The notes beneath the pieces were generated by a model. The model worked only from the letters and a program-made list of their open reading frames with translations. It was not told the origin of the DNA and ran no database searches. Source: Antrodiella citrinella (Eukaryota > Basidiomycota > Agaricomycetes > Polyporales > Steccherinaceae). Taken from it: 39,053 nt of DNA. The translations under genes were made by a program, and so were the position numbers. Below are positions 1 to 8,934 of this stretch, piece by piece. The stretch lies in NCBI GenBank assembly GCA_004802725.1, contig SGPM01000266.1, positions 1 to 39,053 on the forward strand. Direction: 5' to 3'. The first letter of the stretch is position 1. Each line of letters starts with the position of its first letter.

Positions 1-1
1 A

Positions 2-1185
2 AACGCACCTGCGCCCACGAAGCGGCGACGTCTCAGTGCGGACACCGCCGCTGCAGAGGATACGGACGCTGGTGCGGTTGCGTGCCCGCGCAGGACGTTC
101 CCGAGCTGCATACCTCAGGATGAACAGTTCAGTCTCTTCTACAGACGATTCCCCGTGTGCTCGTACACGCGGCACGGGAAACGAGGGTGAGTCGTTCGTC
201 ACCTGTTCTTTCGAGGTGGGCACGGTGCAATGGTGTTTTCGGTTCTGACGTACAGATCGCAGATCTGGGCTAGCCGGGGCCGTGTGGAACAAGGCGCGCT
301 GCGCCACCGATCTGTACACACCACGGTTCGTCAAGGGGAGAGGCACAAAGAAGGTGTGTGCGTTCATGTGGCCCAGCGTTCTGTTGTGACGGTGACTTTG
401 TGTTATAGGTGGGCGTGTGCCCGATCTGCTGCGAGTCCGTCAAACGGGGCGGCGAGAACCGCAAATTGTGGTTCTCCATGAAGTTCTCTGCTTTCAAGTG
501 GTGAGTGGACTCAATCTTTTCGTAATTCGTACGTGACTGACTTATCACATCCTTTCACAGAGTATCCCCTTACATTCTCCAGACACTCTTCTAAATTCTC
601 ATCGTCCATGCGATCAGCTATCATATGATGAACGTCCACGGTACGCCCTCCTCACTCCTCCCACTCCCTCTACTCACACTAACGCACATATCGCACGTTA
701 TAGGCATCGCACCTGCGAGCGGTCGCCCGTTCTCCCCGCCGGTCGAGTTCCGCACGGTCGAGCGCGACAATATCGGGAAAAACGAGAAGACGCACTTGCG
801 GCAGGGGAAGTGCCACAAGTGCAAGAAGTGGGTCCCGGTGGAGGGGATCAAGGACGTCGAGACGAAGGTGCGTCTTTGTGTTGTGTGACGCGAAGAATGA
901 TGCTGATTTGGTTTTTTCGTTGCAGGTGAATGAGATCTTCTGGTACGTCTGGTTCATCCGCAACCCGTCACGCTACACACTCACGGCTGTCCATTCTCTA
1001 GGTGGAAGCACGCGCATTCCTGCCACAAAGGCTCTCGCATCCCCGGTGAAGCGGATGATTTCGTCGACGACGACGTCCTCCGAGCCGCGCTCGCTGGGGA
1101 GCTTGACGATGATGAATCTGAGGACGAAGAGGCCGACGGCGGTGGACGCCTGACTCTGGGTCTTGGTCGTGTGGTCACATACTAG
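2..1185 (+). CDS. Rua1-type transcription regulator, C-terminal part (5' end outside window)
   Basis: The last 251 residues of a gene that begins left of the window. Exons: 2-186, 263-353, 409-500, 618-640, 704-867, 926-942, 1002-1185; the frame is kept across all six introns and ends at TAG 1183-1185. The joined protein carries the blocks LYTPRFVKGRGTKKVG, CPICCESVKRGGENRKLW, SGRPFSPPVEFRTVERDN, GKCHKCKKWVPVEGIKDVE and IFWWKHAHSCH, which match the Rua1 C-terminal domain (named after Ustilago maydis Rua1, a regulator of the ustilagic acid cluster). Paired Cys (CPIC, CHKC) and the final H/C cluster look zinc-binding. The tail is acidic (DDDESEDEEAD). Two exons are tiny (23 and 17 bp). The domain assignment is firm. 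The regulon cannot be inferred, because this domain is spread through basidiomycetes without a secondary-metabolite link, and no such cluster is visible here. Confidence 0.85.
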
Positions 1186-2019
1186 TACATGTGGGTTCAT
1201 CCTCCTTGTTCGTTCATTCGTTTTTTTGACCCATGGCGCACGAGCAGATCCTCGCTTTCGTTTTTCGTTCCGCCTGCACATCTTGCTCTCCCCTGCTGCT
1301 CTGTCCCTGTGTCCTGTCCTGTCCTGTACTGCACTGTTGCTCTGTTCCCATCATCATATTCATATCACGGACCCATCGCTCTCGCTCTCGCTCTGCATAT
1401 CTTGTCACCGCTATAATCTCTACCTCCCTACCTACTGACCTCAGACCTCTATATACCATCGCTTTTCCAATTTCTTGTCATCGCACTCATCACCCTCCCA
1501 TCCCATCGCCCCTACTTTCTTGCCCTCGTGTAATCCGGATCCCAAAACTCGTGTACGTAGTCGCTGTGTAGTGTACGGTACTCGTTCTTTCTTGCTAGTC
1601 TAGAGTCGCGTCCCCTCGGACGAGGATATCGATCCGGAGCGCCGGTGGTGCCGGTGTGCTATAATGCTAGTCGTGTTTCTTGCTGGACGTTTCATGATCG
1701 ATGATCATCGGGTGTGGCGCGTGCAGATACGCGGCCGTCGACTGCGAATAAGTAGGAATGGTTTACGGCGATCACGGCACTGCGACGTCGCGGTGAGGGT
1801 CGTTGCACAACTTGAACTTAAGTAAGCTTATGTTATGGTGATGTACGAATCTGCGAGTCGTTCCGTCGTGGATCACAGCTCCCCGAGTCTCCTGGTGTGC
1901 ACGATGCATCGACTGTGTACAGCGTATTATACACCACAGTGGTTCTCTTGTGACTGCGAGACACCGGGAGAGACCGTGTCCGCCTCCGAATACCAACAGC
2001 GAAGAGATCGACACACGTA
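1186..2019. other. Intergenic, convergent 3' flanks
   Basis: Spacer between the stop of the Rua1-type gene and the stop of the minus-strand secreted-protein gene. It is pyrimidine-rich around 1240-1530, with short CTGTC and CTCTCG runs. No open frame here has family resemblance or introns, and the overlapping short frames look random. No gene seen. Confidence 0.6.
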
Positions 2020-3228
2020 CTACTTCGAGTTCACCAACGCCCCGGACGCAGGGACGGGCGCGTCCTCGTACCCTCGGAGGTTCAAGTGCGCAAGCATCGC
2101 TGCCGCCCCCTGCACCCCCTGCGTCTCCATCGTCCCGACCATCTGGTTCGTCTGACCCATCTCGCTCGCCGCGGGGCTTGAGTCCATCCCGAGCATCGCA
2201 TTCGTGCTCCTCTTCTGCGACGCAGCAGCCATCGCATTCGCGTTCGCACTGGAGTCCAGATTGTGCGACTCGAAGTCGGCGGATCCCGGAGAACGACGGT
2301 GAGGTCGATGAGGGAAGCCCTCCGGTGGCGGGATGTCAGGTCCGAAGTAGCCTGTCCCCGCCAATCCAGGCACCGACGTCCCGAATCCGTACGATTGAGC
2401 GTACGCTCCCGGCGTGGTGCCCGACGGCCCCGACGACCGACGCTGAGCGTGTTGCGCGTGGCGTTCGGGCTCGGACGTGACGTCGCGCTCAGAACCAGAG
2501 CGTTTCGTTGCCTTGACGGGCGGGTCGACCATCGGTGGGTTTGGACGACCTGAGTGCCCGTGGTGCCCTGGCTCGGAGGAGGGCGCACGCCCGTGCAACG
2601 CGCCCTTGAGGATCGAGAGCGCAGATCCTGAGGACGCGCCCGCGGACTGCGACGTGTATCTACTCGCGCTCCCGTAATCACGACGGGGTGGACTGTGGAA
2701 CTCAGGCGCGAGCGTACCAGCGCCGGTCAAGACGTCGGACGGGTCGAGTGGGAGGTGGTCGGGGTCGTGCGGCGCGGACTCGGCAGTCGAGCGTAGCGAT
2801 ACTAGCCCCGTCCCGTACTTCCACCCGCCTGATATATCATGGAGGCTTTGTGATATCGACGAACTGCGTTCGATGTCGGATCCTACACCGTCGCGCTTCG
2901 TCTCACTGGAGGATGACGACGGGGGTTGAGGGTAGTACAAGCAATCCGCGTCGTCGGATTGCCCTATCGACCTCCTCCTCCTCCTCATGCGAGAGCCGCT
3001 ATCGCCATTGGAGGTTGGTGCGACTGGTTTGTTGGATGCGTCGTCTCCGTGAGTGAAGAGACTTGTACTAAGGTCGGATTGAATGTGGAGAGGTAAATGG
3101 CCTGTCGGGTTTTCGCTCGGGGGCCGGGAACCGATACCGTAGCCGTCATTTCTAGTGTTAAGCGTGACAGGGTATGCATATGCCGTCGTGGAGATAATGG
3201 CAAGTAAAGAGAATGCACCGAGACGCAT
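2020..3228 (-). CDS. Secreted protein with multiple dibasic (Kex2-like) sites, copy A
   Basis: Intronless frame of 402 aa starting at ATG 3228. Residues 1-18 (MRLGAFSLLAIISTTAYA, next residue Y) are a clear signal peptide. The rest is hydrophilic, rich in Ser/Pro/Gly/His, with no membrane segment and a single Cys (about residue 96). Basic pairs or runs occur near residues 81-86, 111-112, 182-183, 242-243, 263-264, 311-312 and 339-340, several followed by Ser (QRRSS, HRRSPG, QKRST). The paralogue at 6306-7304 keeps the aligned sites QRRS, HRRSPG and QKRS, plus the blocks AYAQ, GTSV, FGPD, NLxxxANA and a C-terminal RGYE. No known family was recognised. The inference is a secretory precursor cut by Kex2 in the Golgi into peptides; an intact, natively disordered secreted protein is the alternative. 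The upstream region is also duplicated. Confidence 0.75.
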   Translation of the reverse strand: MRLGAFSLLAIISTTAYAYPVTLNTRNDGYGIGSRPPSENPTGHLPLHIQSDLSTSLFTHGDDASNKPVAPTSNGDSGSRMRRRRRSIGQSDDADCLYYPQPPSSSSSETKRDGVGSDIERSSSISQSLHDISGGWKYGTGLVSLRSTAESAPHDPDHLPLDPSDVLTGAGTLAPEFHSPPRRDYGSASRYTSQSAGASSGSALSILKGALHGRAPSSEPGHHGHSGRPNPPMVDPPVKATKRSGSERDVTSEPERHAQHAQRRSSGPSGTTPGAYAQSYGFGTSVPGLAGTGYFGPDIPPPEGFPHRPHRRSPGSADFESHNLDSSANANAMAAASQKRSTNAMLGMDSSPAASEMGQTNQMVGTMETQGVQGAAAMLAHLNLRGYEDAPVPASGALVNSK

Positions 3229-3480
3229 GGATACTGTTCGAATGTTGTCCGTTGCGTGATGAGTAAGAGTTGTGAAGGGATCGTAAGAGAAGGACCGTGA
3301 AAGTTGACACTATGTACAAAAAATGGAAGCCAGGCTGCGGGTGCCATGTAAAAGATCATGTCAGACTTGACAGACATTCAGAGCAAGGCGGACTCGGACT
3401 CACCGACCAGCACCTGTGAAGAGAATTAGGAAGGACGATACTGATAGCAGTGTCCTATGAGGTCGAGATTATATACCTCA
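3229..3480 (-). promoter_or_regulatory. Putative promoter/5' leader of secreted gene A
   Basis: This stretch is strongly similar to 7305-7560 upstream of copy B, much more than neutral spacer would suggest. It includes shared blocks around 3330-3360 and 3395-3415. A TATATAA element lies on the minus strand at 3475-3469, about 240 bp before the ATG. A CAG/GTGCTGG...GGTGAGTCC arrangement near 3400-3415 could be a 5' leader intron border, but this is not proven. Confidence 0.4.
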
Positions 3481-3559
3481 TTACCCCAGGGCTATTGATG
3501 AACTGCAAAATTGCTTGTGTATCAGCAGAGCAGGATCGTTCAGAACCTGTGCTTACCCA

Positions 3560-3985
3560 GGGTATCCTGTCGAGTCAAATGTTTCTTTGTACAAGGGGGT
3601 TGTTGGAAAACAAGGGTCCTTATTGGCGTGAGCGTAGAACGAACATATGTTATCGCTAGTACCAGGGTAGAAAGTCCACTCGACGTGTTTGAGATTGGCA
3701 GTACGACACTCCGAGCTCAGACAAGTCCGACTGGTCTGTTGTCAAGTATAAGCTCCGACAGGAAAGCAACCAGGGTGTCATATCCCATGGACAGATTCAA
3801 GATTGCAGGTAATGTCGTTCATGAGGATGTCGAGGTTCGTAGGGCCGGGTCACGGTGGAAATCGCAGTTTCGTGTCTTCATATCAGTGAACCAATCAGCT
3901 GAACAGAGCATCGGAGGTACTTGACAGTCGCAACCACAGAGGGGTGAATGCGCGAGTCTTATGAGGCTTCGGAAATGCTGTAAGT
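3560..3985 (-). pseudogene. Decayed minus-strand gene of unknown family, copy A
   Basis: Read on the minus strand, about 3700-3565 encodes a 40-45 residue stop-free stretch containing YPGTSDNICSFYAHANK and PTTPLYKETFDSTG, directly followed by GGTAAGC, a good splice donor. The equivalent stretch of copy B (7790-7660) reads YPGTGDAVCSFDAHANK and PTTSLYQEAFDSTG. Upstream parts of copy A cannot be kept in one frame, while copy B has a 97 aa frame there. Conserved protein-level similarity shows this was coding. The family was not recognised. Confidence 0.45.
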
Positions 3986-4009
3986 ATGGATGAGCAGGTC
4001 GAAGGACTC

Positions 4010-4330
4010 GGAGAAGGTCAAGTTCGAGATCTCAGCTTACGTCGAGCGCTTACTTGTAGCACCTCTCGCCGACAACTTCAATTCCAACTCGACTTCGCGA
4101 CTCTCAGTCAGGCTAGGATTCATACTCACTTCTCGGGGTACGTTTGTACTGAACATTCTAACAGTCTTGAGACAGTGCGGTCTCTCTGTTTCGAAGCCAG
4201 CACGACCATGAGGCTAGTAGGAGTGCATTGGCTTTCCTACCAGTGGTCCTATCAGGCTGTTCAAACTGGAAGTACAAGGACACCACTGGCATCTATACGG
4301 GCCCTGTTCACCAAGTATGTTCCCCAAGAT
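4010..4330 (+). pseudogene. Fragment of the uS10m (RSM10-like) promoter and first exon, relic 1
   Basis: Aligns by eye with 11195-11490, the promoter and presequence exon of the intact uS10m gene. Shared words include CGAGATCT.AG near 4023, CGAGCGCTTAC, CTCTCTGTTTCGAAGCCAGCACGACCATG at 4181-4209 and GGACACCACTGGCA at 4279-4292. An insertion of roughly 45 bp interrupts the match near 4235-4275. No usable reading frame survives, and exon 2 is absent. It is an old, truncated duplicate. Confidence 0.6.
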
Positions 4331-4734
4331 GCATCGCACGACATGAAATTGACTTTGGACGCTTAGAGAACTGGGCGCAAGTGCTAATCACGCGACGTCC
4401 AGAAAGGCATGAAGCAGCATGATGGGGCACGGCATGTACCAAGTTCGCAGCGCTCATAGCCTGTATGCAGTACCAATACACTAGGGTATCAACGTATCAC
4501 GCCAGGCCGATCTAGTCCAATTCCTCTTGGATGTCGGGTCGTGCAAGTGTGAGCGACTCGGATCGATGATCTGTGCTGCACGAGACATCTGCCTACTAGT
4601 GTGGCGCTGCATCACTGGCTTGACTTCATGCATATTCTTCCTCATTCAACACCTCCAAGACGGTTCTCCAGAGGTGTGAGGTCTTCTACACCGTCAAGAA
4701 GTTACTAACTTGGTTACACGTCACTTCCTCACCA

Positions 4735-5563
4735 ACCTCAGAATGACAGCCACGATCAGCTCGGATCCTCTGCCTGCCTCAGTTTCTGTGGTCACAGAGG
4801 ACCTGGGTATGCGCCCCAAAGAGAAACACCTCGTCTGCAACTTTGAATCTCGGAGCGAAGCCGGTGCTTGCACTTTGCTGGGCCGGCGATGATTATTTCC
4901 GGAATACTCATCCCAGTGACAAGCTTCCGGAGGACACTTCTGAGCTCATCGCACATGCCCATCCTATACCAAAGCTTACTGTCAAGTGAAAGCTCCATCC
5001 GACCTAAAGCATGCACCTAGCCCTCTCCCACCAGATGCTTACATCAAATCGCCCATTCCCTTTCCGACGTGTCTCAGCGAACTATCCTCGCTTACAGGCG
5101 GATTTATTAATATCGGGAGACCCGAATGTATGAACAGCTTCAAGAACATCCTCACCCTCACATCTGCCCGTACTATGGCTACGTGGGACGTGATGGTCTC
5201 TTGACCGGATTGTGCGTAAAACGCTACTGGAAGAGTCTATCCCAAGCTGTCTCAGATCACGACGAGTTCGACGGAGGGGCTATATTGAAGTGGGGTGAAA
5301 AGTGGTTTGGACCATTTACATTCCGTAGGACTCGTTCATGTGAGCATCTTCTCTCTCAGATGCGGTACACGCTTGCATTTTATTGAATCTATTGTTTGCT
5401 TCAGGGAGACGTCACTCCGGCTAACATCATTGAGTTCAATTCTTGCCACGACATCGGTGCAAAGATCATCATGGGGGAAGGCACCTTTCCTTGGTCTAAC
5501 GACGCCGAGGTGGCGCAGATAGAAAATGACTTCTACGGCCTCGAAGAAATTAATCGGAGATAG
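4735..5563 (+). pseudogene. Kinase-like gene relic, copy A (frame-disrupted)
   Basis: Pieces in different frames give the order of a eukaryotic-type protein kinase-like protein: GDDYFRNTHPSDKLPEDTSE (about 4888), PDAYIKSPIPFPTCLSELSS (about 5035), RMYEQLQEHPHPHICPYYGY (about 5122, the region after helix C), then VKSGLDHLHSVGLVH (helix E). An intron (GTGAGC at about 5340 to CAG at 5404) follows, then GDVTPANIIEFNSC and IENDFYGLEEINRR, with TAG at 5561-5563. The catalytic loop reads HGDVTPAN, and the metal-binding segment reads IEFN, where active relatives have D-F-D/D-F-G. The stretch between loop and IEFN is shortened by about ten residues. Stops and frame changes near 4990 and 5110 rule out one product. 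The relic is probably non-functional; family membership is inferred from motif order. Confidence 0.6.
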
Positions 5564-5649
5564 TACTATTTCAACTCGAATGATACTTCGCTATATGGAA
5601 TGATTTGATTTCAATTTTGCGATCTATATAATACCAACTGCAATGTTCA

Positions 5650-6065
5650 AGTTTGTCTATACCAGCCCAGCTCACAGAGGAATTAAGTTGCTGTCCGAGA
5701 CACGAGGTCAGGATCCAAACGCGCTCGTCCTCGTAATTACATGCTCACCGTGCTCTCGTTCTTAGTCTGTTCAGCCTCTCTGCTAGGTTAACACATTAGC
5801 ATGACCATGCTGGAGTGCGTTAGCGTTCGTGTCCCGGTCTGATAGGACACCACTGGCATACGCACGGGCACGGTGTATACATACGACCCCCCTTTCCATC
5901 TCATTCCTGACCTAAGTAATCCAAACTCACCCAGATCACCCCCCCCCCTCCGCGTAAAACGAGAAACCGCCCCTAACCTCGGAGCCATTCTTCGGAATTC
6001 CAAGTGCCAGTGCACGACCGTTCCCTGCTCACGCCCTACCACCCTCGCACACACCGCCGCATGAA
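5650..6065 (+). pseudogene. Truncated second copy of the uS10m gene (relic 2)
   Basis: Aligns nearly end to end with 11310-11715 of the intact gene. It shows the promoter word GGTCAGGATCCAAA, the leader TGCTCTCGTTCTTAG, the presequence codons (GAGTGCGTTAGCGTTCGTGTCCCGGTCTG at 5813-5841), the intron and its acceptor region, and exon 2 up to CGTTCCCTGCTCACGCCCTACCACC. The start ATG (11385 in the intact gene) is CTG at 5767-5769, and an in-frame stop plus small indels follow. The copy breaks off at about 6065, inside exon 2, before the S10 core. It marks the end of duplication copy 1. Confidence 0.75.
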
Positions 6066-6305
6066 CGTTGAACGGTGAACAGCAACTTCCCAAATTATAA
6101 GTGATCGTGATGTGTTGACGTGAAGTACAGACCAGTGCACGTACATGTAATGATGTTAGATCTCTTGTAGTACAGTGTTCAGCCCATCAAGAGGTAAAAG
6201 AGTACATCTACTCTGCGGCAGCCAACAAAGCCTACCTGACAACAGAAGAGATCAACACAAACCCGCCGAGCCGCCGACCTAAGCCATGCGCGTGGTACCC
6301 AGAGT

Positions 6306-7304
6306 TCACCAAGGCCCAGCAGGCCCAGGACCTGCGCCCTCGTAACCTCGGTGGCTCAAGTGCGCAAAGTCGAAGCCTGCCGCCCCCACAGTTCCCTGCG
6401 CATTCATCTCAGACATCTGGGTTATCTGGTTCATCTGATTCATCTCGCTCATCGCGTCCTTCTCAATCTCGTCCGCTGTCTCCTCGCTCCTCTTCTGCGA
6501 CCTCGGAGCAGCAAACATCGTGTTCGAGAGTACAGCGCCCATATCTGCATTCGCAGGTGGATTCAGATTGTACGACTCGAAGTTGCCGGATGGTGAGGGG
6601 CCCGGAGAACGTCGGTGAAAGTGATGAGGGAGTCCCACCGGTCGTGGGAGATCAGGTCCGAAGTCGTCTCTCCCTGCCAACTCGAATACGGACGTCCCAA
6701 GCTCACTCGTCTCATAAGGTTGAGCGTACGCTTCCGGCGTGGGGTCCGACGGCCCAGACGAGGGTAAGGGCGACCGACGTTGAGCCATCGGCAGTTTCAC
6801 TGGATTGCGTGCCAAGTGCCCGTGGTGCGCAGAGACGTGCGCACGCCCGAACAACACGCCTCTGATATCACCGGAAACTGCCTCCGAGGACGTACCCGCG
6901 GACTGCCATCCGTTTTCATTCACACCGCCATCGGGTCGGGGTGAGCGACGATGTGGGATGTGGGAGTCAGGTTTGGGTGTATCAGGGCCGCCGCCGCCTA
7001 GCGTAGGTGTGTACAACGGTACAGGGGAACGACGTTGAGGATGGTCGCTAGTATGGCCGCTATCACCATTGGTGGTCCGTGCGACTGGATTCTGGTAGAG
7101 GTCGTCTCTGTGACCGAGGTAATTTGTACTAGGATCGGACTGGGTGTGGACAGGTGCGTGACTGGTCGGGTTTTGACGGCCCATGGCGTCCATGATGTAC
7201 GAACGGCTACCGGAGCCGAGGTTTCTGGCGTTGAGTACCGCGACGGGGTATGCGCATGCCGTCGTGGCGACGATGGCGAGCAAAGAGAATGCAGAGAGAC
7301 GCAT
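6306..7304 (-). CDS. Secreted protein with multiple dibasic (Kex2-like) sites, copy B
   Basis: Intronless paralogue of the protein at 2020-3228, 332 aa. The frame is open upstream to 7352, but that codon is TTG. The ATG at 7304 aligns with copy A's start and begins the signal peptide MRLSAFSLLAIVATTACA, with mature YPVAVLNARN. Dibasic sites lie near residues 91-92 (QRRSPVP), 119-120 (HRRSPRP), 176-177 (QRRSPLP), 231-232 (HRRSPGP) and 271-272 (QKRSEE); four carry the same (Q/H)RRSP signature, which looks like a repeated processing unit. There is no Cys after the signal peptide, and a Met/Asn/Gln-rich stretch lies near 285-300. The C-terminus ends differently from copy A (GPAGPW). Family unknown; secretion is well supported, Kex2 processing is inference. 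Confidence 0.75.
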   Translation of the reverse strand: MRLSAFSLLAIVATTACAYPVAVLNARNLGSGSRSYIMDAMGRQNPTSHAPVHTQSDPSTNYLGHRDDLYQNPVARTTNGDSGHTSDHPQRRSPVPLYTPTLGGGGPDTPKPDSHIPHRRSPRPDGGVNENGWQSAGTSSEAVSGDIRGVLFGRAHVSAHHGHLARNPVKLPMAQRRSPLPSSGPSDPTPEAYAQPYETSELGTSVFELAGRDDFGPDLPRPVGLPHHFHRRSPGPSPSGNFESYNLNPPANADMGAVLSNTMFAAPRSQKRSEETADEIEKDAMSEMNQMNQITQMSEMNAQGTVGAAGFDFAHLSHRGYEGAGPGPAGPW

Positions 7305-7560
7305 AAGAAGCGTTGAAGTGTTGTCCGTTGTGTGATGAGGAAGCGTCGTCAAGGGATCGTGAAAGAAGGACTGGATAGATAAAGACTATGCACAAAAAAC
7401 GAAAGCAAGGCTGCGGGTGCCACGCGAAAGATCATGTCAGATTTGAAAGACACTAAGAGCAAGCAGACCCGGACTCACCGACCAGCACCTGCGAAAGAAA
7501 ACAAAGGAGGAAGAATGCTGGTTGCAATATGCTCTCTGCCTTATATGCCTCATTACCCAA
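7305..7560 (-). promoter_or_regulatory. Putative promoter/5' leader of secreted gene B
   Basis: Counterpart of 3229-3480. The blocks GCACCCGCAGCC, GACATGATCTTT and GTGCTGGTCGGTGAGTCCG (minus strand) are shared with copy A. A CATATAAG TATA-like element lies near 7550-7543 on the minus strand. Retention of these blocks suggests both genes can still be transcribed under similar control; this is inference. Confidence 0.4.
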
Positions 7561-7579
7561 GGGTTATTCATGATCTGCA

Positions 7580-8106
7580 GAATAGCTTGTGTATCCGTGG
7601 AGCAGGATCATTACCATGGCATTCAAAAACCTGTGTTTACCCGAGCATCCTGTGGAGTCAAATGCTTCCTGGTACAAAGAAGTTGTTGGGAACCAAGGGA
7701 CCTTATTGGCGTGAGCATCGAAAGAGCATACCGCGTCGCCAGTACCAGGGTAAACACTCCTCTCGACGTGTTTGAGATGGGCAGGGCTCGACAATGAGAA
7801 GACAATCTAAGCTCAGACAAGTCCGAGTGGTCTGTCATCAAGTAGGAGCAGTAGCTCCGACAGGAGTGCATTCAGTGCAGCCAGGGTTGATATGGGATAG
7901 ACATCTTCAAGTTTGCAGACAATGTTGTTCATGTGAACTTGAATGTCAAGGGCCGCCGCTTGGAAGTCGGGGTCATAGTAGCGGTGTTTTCGTGACCTAC
8001 TGCCAAGTGAATCAGTTGAAGATTGTTGGACAATCACAACCACAGAGGGTAAATGCGCGAGTCTTATGAGGTTTCGGAAAAGCTGCAAAGATGAGCAGAT
8101 CGACAA
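7580..8106 (-). pseudogene. Decayed minus-strand gene of unknown family, copy B
   Basis: The better preserved partner of 3560-3985. Frame 8106-7813 gives 97 aa, starting MSICSSLQLFRNLIRLAHL and continuing YYDPDFQAAALDIQVHMNNI, then LAALNALLSELLLLLDDRPL before a stop. A second frame (about 7790-7600) contains HLKHVERSVYPGTGDAVCSF, DAHANK, PTTSLYQEAFDST. The two frames are not joined by an obvious intron. I do not recognise the family. It could still be a small gene with an unusual splice, but the more degraded state of copy A favours decay. Confidence 0.4.
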
Positions 8107-8109
8107 GTT

Positions 8110-8370
8110 GACAAGCCACTCGGAGATCTCAGATCTCTGAATCGAGCGCTAACGCACTTTCCAAGCACTGCCACTGCAGTTCCAACCCTCCACTTCACGA
8201 CGGCCAGGTCAGTATTCATACCTGCTCCTCAAGCTCACCAATATGTGCTGAATATTTTCTCAGTGCTGAGCATACACGTTTTCTCTGTTTCGAAGCCGAG
8301 TCACGGTCCTTCGCACCAGACCAAAACCTGAATCACCATTGCTATTGGACACCACCACCGTAATTTTCAT
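8110..8370 (+). pseudogene. Fragment of the uS10m promoter and first exon, relic 3
   Basis: Most decayed of the uS10m 5' copies. It is the counterpart of relic 1 in the second duplication copy: GGAGATCTCAGATCTCTGAATCGAGCGCTAAC at 8122-8153, a CGGCCAGGTCAG word near 8200, TTTTCTCTGTTTCGAAGCCGAGTCACGG at 8279-8306 and GGACACCACCACC near 8347. No reading frame remains. Confidence 0.5.
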
Positions 8371-8934
8371 CTGCGCTATCTCGTCGATTTCATAGTCCTA
8401 CTACTACGTGTAAAACGTTATACACTATTCGATGATGAGTAGACGATTATCACGATGGATCAGTTTCGTACACAGGCGGCGCCCGCTGGGGCGTTGCATG
8501 GACTTAGAAACCAGTGTGGCGTCTTCAGTCCTCCATCGTATCCTCATCTCTCCAGACCAGAGGCTCTTCAAAGGTATGTCTCTTACTACACACTTCTTTA
8601 ATGTATCACCAATTCATGACGTCGCAGCTCGACTCGGACGTGTCGTGAAACATGACATCCACCCGGGACTGTACAGATCCCTCACTGGCATTTACCTCAA
8701 CTCTTGCCAGTGCTAAGGAACCGAGGAAAAACATCTTGTGTTCAACGCACAGTCGTGGGGCGACGAGTCATCATCAATTTCTTCTCGTCTCTTGCGGCGA
8801 CCAAGGCCCACGGGCAAAGAGAGCAGTGTATTTTCTTCATCCTTGACGATCTCCAAGATGGGAACCGTATCGGTATGATTCGACGGTGTAACTTGCAATG
8901 ACATCTCGCAGATGTGCAGCGACTAGACGGATAC
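8371..8934. other. Spacer with no identifiable gene
   Basis: A plus-strand ATG at 8455 opens a 40 codon frame that ends in GTATGT (8573) with a CAG acceptor at 8627, so a spliced short gene or a decayed 5' exon of the adjacent kinase relic is possible. Nothing after the intron can be matched to a family. Similarity to 4400-4730 of copy 1 is weak. Confidence 0.3.

Larger units (their letters stand above)
2020..6065. repeat. Tandem segmental duplication, copy 1
   Basis: The order secreted gene (-), minus-strand relic, uS10m 5' fragment (+), kinase relic (+), uS10m copy (+) is repeated in the same order and orientation from 6306 on. Divergence between copies is substantial, so the event is old. 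The right break lies inside exon 2 of the uS10m copy. The left break is near the 3' end of secreted gene A. Confidence 0.7.

Noticed and set aside
2082..2681. 199 codon Arg-rich minus-strand frame inside secreted gene A
   Set aside because: It is an alternative frame of the secreted protein gene, Arg/Ser low complexity, and is not kept in copy B.
7305..7352. Longer start for secreted protein B at 7352
   Set aside because: That codon is TTG; the ATG at 7304 aligns with copy A and starts the signal peptide directly.
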